Origin: an uncultured Desulfobacterium sp.
GTDB lineage: Bacteria > Desulfobacterota > Desulfobacteria > Desulfobacterales > Desulfobacteraceae
Reading direction: 5' to 3'
Length of the DNA: 18,871 nucleotides
NCBI GenBank assembly: GCA_937124525.1
Contig: CAKZLA010000191.1
Coordinates: forward strand, 1-18,871
Below the pieces are notes generated by a model. The model was not told the DNA's origin. It was given only the letters and a program-made list of their open reading frames with translations, and ran no database searches. Below are positions 7,785-14,895 of this stretch, piece after piece; position 1 is the first letter of the stretch, and each line of letters starts with the position of its first letter. The translations under genes were made by a program, and so were the position numbers.

Positions 7785-7895
7785 GTGGCAGTTATTCAAA
7801 ACTTAAGATTACAAATGCAACTTTTAGATAGGCAATCATGGTTGATTTTAAGACCGATAAAAGCTGCGATCCAATTTTAATATAGGTAGGAGATC

Positions 7896-8717
7896 ATGCT
7901 CAAAATACAAGATGTCACCCTTGGGTATAAAACAAAAGAAGAGGTTATCAAGTCTGTAGATTTAAATATTTGTGCGGGTGAATTAGCAGTGATCATCGGC
8001 CCCAACGGATCGGGAAAATCAACGCTTCTAAAATCCATTGCCGGCAATTTAAAACCCCGGAAGGGGCAAATTCTGATCAAGGGAAAATCCCTGTCATCAT
8101 ATTCAACAAAGGCTCTTGCACAAAAAATATCCTTTTTGCCCCAGCTTCCCACGGTTCCCAATGATTATACCGTGCGGGAACTGATCAGTTACGGCCGTTT
8201 CCCCCATTTGAAATGGACAGGGAAAATGCAGTCCACTGACTGGGATATCATCGACTGGGCCATGGAATTGACTCATCTGACAACCTATGCAAACCGTCCC
8301 ATGGCAGCCCTTTCCGGGGGAGAGCGCCAGCGGGCCTGGGTGGCACTGGCCCTGGCCCAAAAGCCCCAGATACTGATTCTTGACGAACCCACGACCTACC
8401 TTGATATCAGTTTCCAGTTCGAAGTACTGGAATTGATCAAATCATTAAATAAAAAATTAAACATCACCACCCTGATTGTTCTTCACGATTTGAACCAGGC
8501 AGCACGGTTTGCCGATCGGATTATTGTACTTGAAAACGGCAGAGTCGTCCTGGAAGGCAAGCCGGATAAAATTATCCAAAATGGGGAACTTGAAAATATT
8601 TTTCAAATCACGGTGGGGATCGGCAAAGATACCTATAATGACTGCCCATATCTGATTCCTATAAAAAGCAGAAGAACAATATTTAATGCCCGGGTTGGGG
8701 ATTCAATAGGGGCATAA
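7896..8717 (+). CDS. BtuD/FepC-family ABC transporter ATP-binding protein
   Basis: 273 residues with a complete ABC nucleotide-binding domain: Walker A GPNGSGKST at 35-43, Q-loop Gln83, signature LSGGERQR at 139-146, Walker B ILILDEP with Asp163/Glu164, D-loop, and H-switch His197 (VLHDLNQAARFADR). The order and spacing are those of the FepC/BtuD/FhuC importers. A GTAGGAG Shine-Dalgarno lies 5 bases before the ATG. It powers uptake by the binding protein and permease encoded upstream, from which it is separated by 240 bases with two hairpins. The last about 20 residues (after PYLIP) have no obvious domain. Confidence 0.94.
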   Translation: MLKIQDVTLGYKTKEEVIKSVDLNICAGELAVIIGPNGSGKSTLLKSIAGNLKPRKGQILIKGKSLSSYSTKALAQKISFLPQLPTVPNDYTVRELISYGRFPHLKWTGKMQSTDWDIIDWAMELTHLTTYANRPMAALSGGERQRAWVALALAQKPQILILDEPTTYLDISFQFEVLELIKSLNKKLNITTLIVLHDLNQAARFADRIIVLENGRVVLEGKPDKIIQNGELENIFQITVGIGKDTYNDCPYLIPIKSRRTIFNARVGDSIGA

Positions 8718-8767
8718 TTGAATGAAATTTTTAGGTGCAACACTAACCAGACAAGGAAAATCAACCA

Positions 8768-8857
8768 ATGAAAAATATATATGGCACTCGGGCCAAATCC
8801 CTTATAACTCTGTGTTGTCAGGCCGTTCCGTTCGTTAAAAAGGAAACAGGTGCCTGA
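8768..8857 (+). CDS. Possible 29-residue leader peptide overlapping cobN
   Basis: ATG 8768 opens a 29-codon frame that ends in TGATG, sharing one base with the cobN start. This layout often means translational coupling. An AAGGA lies 11 bases upstream. The peptide (starting MKNIYGTRAK, with a Cys-Cys pair) resembles nothing I know. A competing 38-codon frame (8722-8838) covers the same bases, so either may be chance. Confidence 0.25.
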   Translation: MKNIYGTRAKSLITLCCQAVPFVKKETGA

Positions 8858-11800
8858 TGAAACTTGTATACTTTAGTGTGACATCCAATGAAGTACCCAA
8901 TTTAAGTGAAGCCTGTGGGTTGTTTAAGGCACAGGGGAAGCCGTTGTCGATTTATGCCCGTACCCGGACCCAGCTGGAAGGAGATCCTGACAGGCAGGTA
9001 AGGTTTGTTGATGCGGCCCTTAATGCAGATGCCATTGTGATAACGCTCATGGCCGGGAAACAATCCTGTCCGGCCTGGGATGCCCTGATCAATGCATTGG
9101 AAGAAAAACGAAAGACAATACCCCACTGCCCCTATTTTCATATCCAGCCCACAGGCAGTAATCCGGAATCCCTGGCGCTGGTCCAGGACCTTTCGGACGG
9201 ACTTGTCCCCGGTCATTGGAAAATCCTGAGTGAATACTACCGGTTTGGCGGGGTGACCAACCTTAATAATTTGCTTGCGTACCTGTACAATATCATCCAT
9301 GAAACCAACCATCCGGTTCCCCCGCCGGTGCGCCAGCCCAATGAAGGCATGTATCACCCGGACCATGGGCATATTGTGGACACACAATCCTGGTACAATA
9401 ATTTTGATCCCGAAAAACCCGTGGTGGGTATCTGGTTTTATCAAAATTTCTGGACCAGTAATAATAAAGACCATATTGATGCCCTTGTCCGGGAGGTGGA
9501 ACGTCAGGGAGCCCATGTGATCTGTGTGTTTCATACCCGTTTCAAAGACAAGTTGGTGGGAAACAATGGGGCAGACTACGTGGTGGACAAATTTTTTATG
9601 AACAATGGCTCCCCCCGCATTGATGTGCTTATCAATCCTGTGATGTTCAGCCTGAAAACTGCATCCCCTGATTATAAAGATCTTCTAAAAACATTAAATG
9701 TTCCGGTGATCCAGGCCATGTCCACCGGTCAAAGCATTGAAGATTGGGAAAAAAGTGATCAGGGCTTAAGCACGGTGGATATCACCATTGGTGTGGCCCA
9801 GCCGGAATTGGATGGGGTTATTATCGGTGTGCCCTTTGCGGCAAAACAGTGGGTGGCAACTGATCCTTTAACCGGGGCTGCTGTGAACAAATATTTGCCC
9901 ATCCCGGAACGGGTCGGCCGGCTGGTCCGGCTTTCACTTAATTGGGCTGCCTTAAAAAGAACACCCAACAGGGAAAAGAAAGTGGCCATCATCTTTCACC
10001 ATTATCCTCCCAGAAATGATCGTATCGGGTGTGCCAGCGGTCTTGACAGCTTTGCCAGCGTCTGTGAAATTTTAAAGGCCCTGGATCGGGAAGGTTATCG
10101 TATTGATACCCTTTATGAAGAGAGCAGTGAACTGACCCGGATGATTCTGGATGGCATGACCTGTGACAGGCGATGGCTTCTGCCGGAACAGATGGCCCAA
10201 AGGACCGAAGCCAAAGCTGGCAGAGAAGATTATATGCCTTGGCACAAGGCGCTTCCCCAAAAAATACAAAGAAAAATGAACCAGGACTGGCAGGCCATGC
10301 CCGGTGATCTTTTTGTCCATGATGATCAGTTGATTTTCCCCGGGATTATCAACGGGAATGTATGTATCACGATCCAGCCGCCCCGGGGGTATTTTGAGCA
10401 GATTAACAAGCTTTATCATGACATGCACCTGTCGCCGCCCCATCATTATCTGGCCCAATACAGATGGATATCCGAAAAATTTGGGGCCCACGCCGTGATC
10501 CATGTGGGCAAGCACGGCTCCCTGGAGTGGTTGCCGGGAAAGTCTGTGGGCTTAAGCCGGTATTGTTACCCCGATCTTGCCATTGGGGATCTGCCAAACC
10601 TCTATCCTTATATCATAAATGATCCTGGAGAGGGCACCCAGGCCAAACGAAGATCAGCCGCCTGTATTATTGACCATCTCCCCCCGGCCCAGACAACGGC
10701 AGGTCTTTATGATGAACTGGCCGAGCTTGATAATTTCATGGACGAATACCGGGACGCGAAAATTCAGGATCCGTCAAAGTTGCCCATGCTGTTGGAGATG
10801 ATGGTAAAAGAAGCCGGGGCACAAGGTATCCTTGACGAGTTGAATCTGGATGTAGAGCAAGCCTTGTCGGACAGTGCCTCTTTTCTCGAACGCCTTCATC
10901 ACTTTCTGGAAGAGATCCGGGATACGGCCATTGCCGATGGGTTGCATATCATGGGCCGTGCCCCCGAGGATGGTCGTCTGATCTCAACACTGGCCCAGCT
11001 GACCCGGCTTGCCAATGGTTCCGTACCCTCCCTTAGAAAGTCGGTCATAAACGTGATGGACAAGGCCCAGGAGGATTTTCTGGGAAAATACCAAAAGCAG
11101 GCACAGGATATCTGTGAGGCATTGTTAAGTGAACTTTTAATGTCGGATATGTCTTTGACGGCCATCTCATCGGCTCAGATGAAACACCTGGGGAAATCCC
11201 ATACAGATATCACCCAGGCGTTGACCTATGTGGCAAAGGATCTTCTGCCCAGACTTCAACAGACAAAAAACGAAATCCAGGCAGTGCTGGATGGGCTTGG
11301 CGGCGGGTTTGTTCCCGAAGGGCCGTCAGGCGCTCCCACCCGGGGGCAGGCGGATATTCTGCCCACAGGCCGCAACTTTTTCTCAGTGGATCCCCAGAAG
11401 ATTCCCACACCCGCAGCCTGGAAGGTGGGAAAACGCATGGCTGACGCTTTGATTGACCGTTATAAAAAGGAACACGGCAGCTATCCTGAAAAAGTCGGTA
11501 TCGTGTTATGGGCAAGTCCCACCATGAGGTCAAAGGGGGATGATGTCTCCCAGATTCTCTATCTGATGGGGGTAAAACCGGTGTGGCAAAAGGGTTCCGG
11601 GAACGTTCGGGGAATAGAAATAATTCCCATGGAAAAATTAGGCCGTCCACGCATTGATGTCAGCCCAAGGGTTTCCGGTATTTTCCGGGATGCCTTTCCC
11701 CTTTTGATGGATTTGATTGATGATGCGGTTCAGATGACAGCAATGATAAATGAGCCCGATGATTCAAATTTTATCCGACGCCATGTGTTTAAGGATGTCA

Positions 11801-12585
11801 AAGCGTATGAAAAAGAGGGACAGGACCAAAAGAGTGCTTTTCGAAAAGCAACCTTCCGGATATTTGGCTCTCCACCGGGCAGTTATGGCAGTGGGGTGTC
11901 AAAAATGGTGGAAGCTAAAACCTGGGAAACCACTGATGATTTAGGCAATATGTTTATTCAATGGTCATCATACGCCTATGGGAAGAATACCTTTGGCACG
12001 CCAGCGGAAACAGAGTTCAGAAAAAACCTTTCACGTATGTCGGTCACCGTAAAAAATGAGGACACAAGGGAAAAAGACATGATGTCCTGCACGGATTTTT
12101 ACTCCTACCATGGCGGGCTGATCACAGCGGTTCATGCGGTTCAGGGGAAACGCCCCTTTTCTGTTACCGGGGATTCTTCCGACCCTGAACAGGTGGTGGT
12201 CCGCACAACAAATGAGGAGGCAAGGCATATTTTCAGAGCACGCCTTCTTAACCCGGTGTGGCTTGAAGGGCTTAAAAGACATGGCTATAAAGGCGCCGGG
12301 GATATCTCAAAGGCCATGGACATTATCTTTGGGTGGGATGCCACCGCCGATGTCATAGATGATCATTTATACACCCAGTTTGCCCGGAAAGTGGCTCTGG
12401 ACAACAAAATGCAGGAGTGGATGAAATCTGTCAATCCCCATGCCCTTGAAAATATTCTGGCCAAACTCCTGGAGGCCGTCTCCCGGGGTATGTGGCAGGA
12501 AGGCAAAGAGCTTGAAGATGAACTTAAACAAGAGTACCTCGATATTGAGGGTGCCATTGAAGAGTTGACCGAACAGGGGGAATAG
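8857..12585 (+). CDS. cobN: Cobaltochelatase subunit CobN
   Basis: 1242 residues, the usual length of the CobN/BchH large chelatase subunit (PF02514). The diagnostic block HVGKHGSLEWLPGKSVGLSR begins at residue 549, followed by a NDPGEGTQAKRR segment; the C-terminal part has the family's LYLMGVKPVW and SYAYGKNTFG stretches. The protein binds the corrin ring and inserts Co2+ at the expense of ATP hydrolysed by partner AAA+ subunits (CobS/CobT, or ChlI/ChlD types in many anaerobes). CobN is preferred over Mg-chelatase BchH because the cluster is under a cobalamin riboswitch and nothing photosynthetic is present. No intact chelatase ATPase gene is visible; a broken chlD lies at 4353-4732. ATG 8857 is preceded by AAGGAAACAGG. 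Confidence 0.93.
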   Translation: MKLVYFSVTSNEVPNLSEACGLFKAQGKPLSIYARTRTQLEGDPDRQVRFVDAALNADAIVITLMAGKQSCPAWDALINALEEKRKTIPHCPYFHIQPTGSNPESLALVQDLSDGLVPGHWKILSEYYRFGGVTNLNNLLAYLYNIIHETNHPVPPPVRQPNEGMYHPDHGHIVDTQSWYNNFDPEKPVVGIWFYQNFWTSNNKDHIDALVREVERQGAHVICVFHTRFKDKLVGNNGADYVVDKFFMNNGSPRIDVLINPVMFSLKTASPDYKDLLKTLNVPVIQAMSTGQSIEDWEKSDQGLSTVDITIGVAQPELDGVIIGVPFAAKQWVATDPLTGAAVNKYLPIPERVGRLVRLSLNWAALKRTPNREKKVAIIFHHYPPRNDRIGCASGLDSFASVCEILKALDREGYRIDTLYEESSELTRMILDGMTCDRRWLLPEQMAQRTEAKAGREDYMPWHKALPQKIQRKMNQDWQAMPGDLFVHDDQLIFPGIINGNVCITIQPPRGYFEQINKLYHDMHLSPPHHYLAQYRWISEKFGAHAVIHVGKHGSLEWLPGKSVGLSRYCYPDLAIGDLPNLYPYIINDPGEGTQAKRRSAACIIDHLPPAQTTAGLYDELAELDNFMDEYRDAKIQDPSKLPMLLEMMVKEAGAQGILDELNLDVEQALSDSASFLERLHHFLEEIRDTAIADGLHIMGRAPEDGRLISTLAQLTRLANGSVPSLRKSVINVMDKAQEDFLGKYQKQAQDICEALLSELLMSDMSLTAISSAQMKHLGKSHTDITQALTYVAKDLLPRLQQTKNEIQAVLDGLGGGFVPEGPSGAPTRGQADILPTGRNFFSVDPQKIPTPAAWKVGKRMADALIDRYKKEHGSYPEKVGIVLWASPTMRSKGDDVSQILYLMGVKPVWQKGSGNVRGIEIIPMEKLGRPRIDVSPRVSGIFRDAFPLLMDLIDDAVQMTAMINEPDDSNFIRRHVFKDVKAYEKEGQDQKSAFRKATFRIFGSPPGSYGSGVSKMVEAKTWETTDDLGNMFIQWSSYAYGKNTFGTPAETEFRKNLSRMSVTVKNEDTREKDMMSCTDFYSYHGGLITAVHAVQGKRPFSVTGDSSDPEQVVVRTTNEEARHIFRARLLNPVWLEGLKRHGYKGAGDISKAMDIIFGWDATADVIDDHLYTQFARKVALDNKMQEWMKSVNPHALENILAKLLEAVSRGMWQEGKELEDELKQEYLDIEGAIEELTEQGE

Positions 12586-12588
12586 ACG

Positions 12589-12632
12589 CTGAAAAAACCG
12601 CCGTTACCCGATTGGGCGAACGGCTGTTTCAG
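12589..12632 (-). terminator. Bidirectional hairpin terminator between cobN and the DUF4926 gene
   Basis: A multi-part stem (CTGAAA/TTTCAG outside, CCGTT/AACGG and CCC/GGG inside) lies between the convergent genes. Read on the minus strand, the stem ends in AACGGCGG followed directly by six T residues, a good intrinsic terminator for the minus-strand genes. On the plus strand the T-run is weak. Confidence 0.7.
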
Positions 12633-12640
12633 AGTATTTT

Positions 12641-12880
12641 CTATGCCGAGATTGCTTGGTCTTCCAGAAAAGGATCATAGTGCAATACCATGAGTTGTTC
12701 TCCCTTTAAACCAAGCGAAGCGTATGAACGTCCCTTACTATCACTAAATTCCACTTCAAAAGCGGAACCATTAGCAAGAGTCTCTACCACGGTTCCTACA
12801 TATCCCCGCTTCAAATTGTGTTCGGGCAAATCAACTGTCAATGCAACCACATCAAATAGTTTTATAGTTTCTTTCATCAT
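12641..12880 (-). CDS. DUF4926 domain protein
   Basis: 79 residues starting MMKETIKLFDVVALTVDLPE; ATG 12877 is an equally good start, with GAGGTG upstream. The whole protein matches the DUF4926 pattern of a KLFDVVAL opening, a GYVGTVVE turn, an FEVEFSD strand and a final LKGEQLMVL. The small SH3-like beta fold is typical; its biochemical role is not known. DUF4926 genes often stand beside DUF6883 genes, and the short gene 9 bases upstream on the same strand ends like a DUF6883 protein. Such pairs resemble toxin-antitoxin or accessory modules, but that is inference. Confidence 0.8.
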   Translation of the reverse strand: MMKETIKLFDVVALTVDLPEHNLKRGYVGTVVETLANGSAFEVEFSDSKGRSYASLGLKGEQLMVLHYDPFLEDQAISA

Positions 12881-12889
12881 TACACCTCA

Positions 12890-13039
12890 TTATTTTTTTA
12901 ACACATAACAACTGGTTAATCTTGGATATGGCACTTCATCTTCAATGATCCACGCACTACGAACCATCGCTCGCCTTCCTTGCCATTCTAAAGGATATCC
13001 ATGAAAATAGCTATTGGGGATATTAAGCACCTTTCCCAT
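12890..13039 (-). CDS. Short DUF6883-like protein, probably N-terminally truncated
   Basis: 49 residues from ATG 13039 to a TAA at 12890, nine bases before the DUF4926 gene. The end, RSAWIIEDEVPYPRLTSCYV, follows the DUF6883 C-terminal pattern (VRTxWII...PRLVTxY). DUF6883 proteins are usually about twice this length. The same frame stays open upstream to about 13120 without an ATG, and the N-terminal His-rich part of the family is not visible. It is likely a remnant or a short variant. The family call is from memory of the motif. Confidence 0.45.
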   Translation of the reverse strand: MGKVLNIPNSYFHGYPLEWQGRRAMVRSAWIIEDEVPYPRLTSCYVLKK

Positions 13040-13121
13040 GTTTAAGCCCCTTGGACTTGATATGAATGCCTGATGTGGTGCTGTACGATGTGTTCTTGGT
13101 TCAGGTGCTTGGCAAAGGCTT

Positions 13122-14026
13122 TTATTTCAGAAACGTAATGCATTCGATGGCAACATTTTTAATATTACTTCGGTACCAATATGCAGCAGCATGGCTGAGT
13201 ACAGGATCATCATGCTGACAGTAAAGAATGGTTACCATATTGACGTCTCCGAACTGTTCAAGCGCCTGAATCACAACCGCTCTATACTCCGGTGATGAGT
13301 GCTTTTTTAAATATAAGGGGAGGGTGCTGGCGATGACAGGCAGGTTCTTCATTTCATATGCTTTTGCCAGGGCTCGGCGCAGGTCAGTTTTGTCAACAAC
13401 CTTTTCAACGGGAGATACCAATATTTTTTTGGGGATCAAATTGTCAAAAGAGTTAATATTTTTCAGAATCAAGGCAGCACTGCGCTTCCGGACGGCTCCC
13501 TCGCAGTGATCAAGGGCTTTAATCAGTTGAGCTCCGGCTAAAAGGCCGTAGCTTTCTAACTGTTTTTTACCCCACGCAAAGTGGCCTTGGAAGGATCGTC
13601 CTGCAAATTGATTAGCCGTTCAATGGCCTGGGGGCTTTCAAAATTACCAATTGCATAAATGGCCGCATTTTTAACTATTTCATTCTCATCTGCTAAGCTT
13701 TGCAAAAAAAGCGGGAACGCCGATTTTATTCGTGCCATTCCAAAAGCACTAATTGCAACTTTCCTGAAGGATGGCGGTTTTTCATGAAAATTAGGAGAAA
13801 CCATCTCAACTGCATATTCCTGGTCTATTTCAACGACTGCTTTAAAATATGGGACCAGCATGGACTTGTCAGAAGCAGAGGTCATGGCTGCCAGCAATTT
13901 TGGCAAGAGAATCAGAAAACCTTTTTGGTTCTGGCTTGCCCAGGTTGGGGAGTTCATGGAAAATAATCTACCAGCAAGGCACCAGACATACTGCTTTTGT
14001 AGTCGTCTGCTGCAAATGTCCGGCAT
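13122..14026 (-). pseudogene. HEAT-repeat protein split by a -1 frame change (pseudogene or programmed frameshift)
   Basis: Two frames make one protein. The first (14026 to TAG 13556) gives 156 residues ending in DDPSKATLRGVKNS. The -1 frame continues from the same place as KKQLESYGLLAGAQLIKAL and stays open to 13122, giving about 300 residues in all. Both parts show HEAT-type helical repeats (KNAAIYAIGNFESPQAIERL; EYRAVVIQALEQFGDVNMV), a scaffold for protein-protein contact. The change of frame happens exactly at A_AAA_AAC (13562-13568), and a hairpin follows 8 bases later. An A6/A7 slip during replication or a sequencing error explains it equally well. The start has no clear Shine-Dalgarno. 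Its function is unknown; it is transcribed away from the marR gene. Confidence 0.7.
13524..13568 (-). promoter_or_regulatory. Candidate -1 ribosomal frameshift signal
   Basis: On the minus strand the slippery heptamer A_AAA_AAC is in the correct register with the upstream frame (GTA AAA AAC). After an 8-base spacer comes AGCTACGGC, a 6-base loop, and GCCGGAGCT, pairing 8 of 9 positions. CAGTT/AACTG can form an outer stem (13558-13562 with 13524-13528). The zero-frame stop TAG follows two codons after the heptamer. This is the textbook layout of a -1 frameshift site, but no experiment supports it. Confidence 0.4.
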
Positions 14027-14035
14027 AATTTTTTG

Positions 14036-14063
14036 TTGACAAAGTATCGACTATCGTTATATC
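14036..14063 (+). promoter_or_regulatory. Predicted promoter of the marR-type gene
   Basis: A perfect TTGACA (14036-14041) is followed after 16 bases by TATATC (14058-14063), about 37 bases before the MarR start. Overlapping TATCG repeats in the spacer could be a self-binding site, but none is a clean palindrome. Confidence 0.5.
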
Positions 14064-14099
14064 CTAACTTCGAATCAAATAATCATATTGGGAAATGGA

Positions 14100-14549
14100 A
14101 TGGAAAAAGACAAAATAACAGACGATCATATCAGCAGATTCAACCAGGCCTTTCACACGCTTTGGTTTAAAATCATGACCAGTAGGCCGGAATCAAAGTC
14201 TGATAAACTTAAAGGGCTCACCTTTTCGGATATGCATGTTATCAGCATGGCCTATGAAGAACCGGATATCATTTTAAAGGATATCCGGGAAAAACTCAGG
14301 CTGCCCCAGACAACCCTGAGCAGCATTGTGGCCAAACTGGAAAAAAAAGGGTTTGTTCAAAGGGTCATCAATCCCAGGGATTACCGGTCTTTTTCTCTCA
14401 AGATCACCGACAAGGGCAAAGAAATGATGGCAACCCATATGGAGCTGGATGAGAAGCAGAATCGCCACATTCTGCAATCCCTTGAACCGAACGAAAGGCA
14501 GGAATTTATCAGGCTGTTTGCCAAGGTGGCCGACAGATTTAATTTCTGA
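14100..14549 (+). CDS. MarR-family transcriptional regulator
   Basis: 149 residues from ATG 14100; a TTG at 14088 would add four residues, but GGGAA sits 5-6 bases before the ATG. The winged helix-turn-helix is clear: KDIREKLRLPQTTLSSIVAK is the recognition region (about residues 59-78), followed by LEKKGFVQRVINPRDYRS and FSLKITDKGKEMM, the wing. Flanking helices would form the dimer. MarR proteins usually repress their own gene and a neighbour and release DNA on binding a small, often aromatic or phenolic, ligand. The next gene on the same strand, 346 bases away, encodes a molybdopterin enzyme and is the natural target. Confidence 0.9.
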   Translation: MEKDKITDDHISRFNQAFHTLWFKIMTSRPESKSDKLKGLTFSDMHVISMAYEEPDIILKDIREKLRLPQTTLSSIVAKLEKKGFVQRVINPRDYRSFSLKITDKGKEMMATHMELDEKQNRHILQSLEPNERQEFIRLFAKVADRFNF

Positions 14550-14690
14550 TGAAGTGATGCCGGGCAAAAAGCGGGCAGGGGGCCGCATTGTCCGGATTTT
14601 TTTAAATATTTACAACGAAATTAGAATAAAACTAATATGGATTGTCTCGGAGTTGGTTGTTTTTGCACCCAGCAAAATCTGACTTCATAA

Positions 14691-14832
14691 ATGAATCTGT
14701 TGATTTAAAATCTATTTCAGTCTGGTTCGATTTTATTATCACAAAATATAGCAATTAACTGAGCCAACACACATCATATAGACAAGGGTGATGCCTGAAA
14801 TATGAAAATCGCAATTTAATCAACAGGCTCAT
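14691..14832. repeat. Inverted repeat pair in the marR/molybdo-enzyme intergenic region
   Basis: ATGAATCTGTTGATTTAAA (14691-14709) and the reverse complement of 14815-14832 (ATGAGCCTGTTGATTAAA) match over CTGTTGATT with few differences outside it. The arms are 105 bases apart. It could be a MITE relic or paired operator sites for the MarR protein. Nothing else is recognisable in 14550-14895 apart from the AAAGGAG ribosome site at about 14883-14889. Confidence 0.4.
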
Positions 14833-14895
14833 AAATGGAATATTGGGCCAACCCCACCCCTCATCCGAATATCAGACCAATAAAAGGAGTTCAAT

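Noticed and set aside
8730..8860. Second cobalamin riboswitch before cobN, suggested by AGGTGC motifs
   Set aside because: The central GCCACTG, the ACGGGCCCGCC block and the B12 box are all absent.
8902..9534. 210-codon minus-strand frame opposite cobN
   Set aside because: Antisense shadow; the plus-strand CobN homology covers all of it.
8857..12585. Mg-chelatase BchH/ChlH instead of CobN
   Set aside because: The riboswitch and transporter context is B12-related, and no bacteriochlorophyll genes are present.
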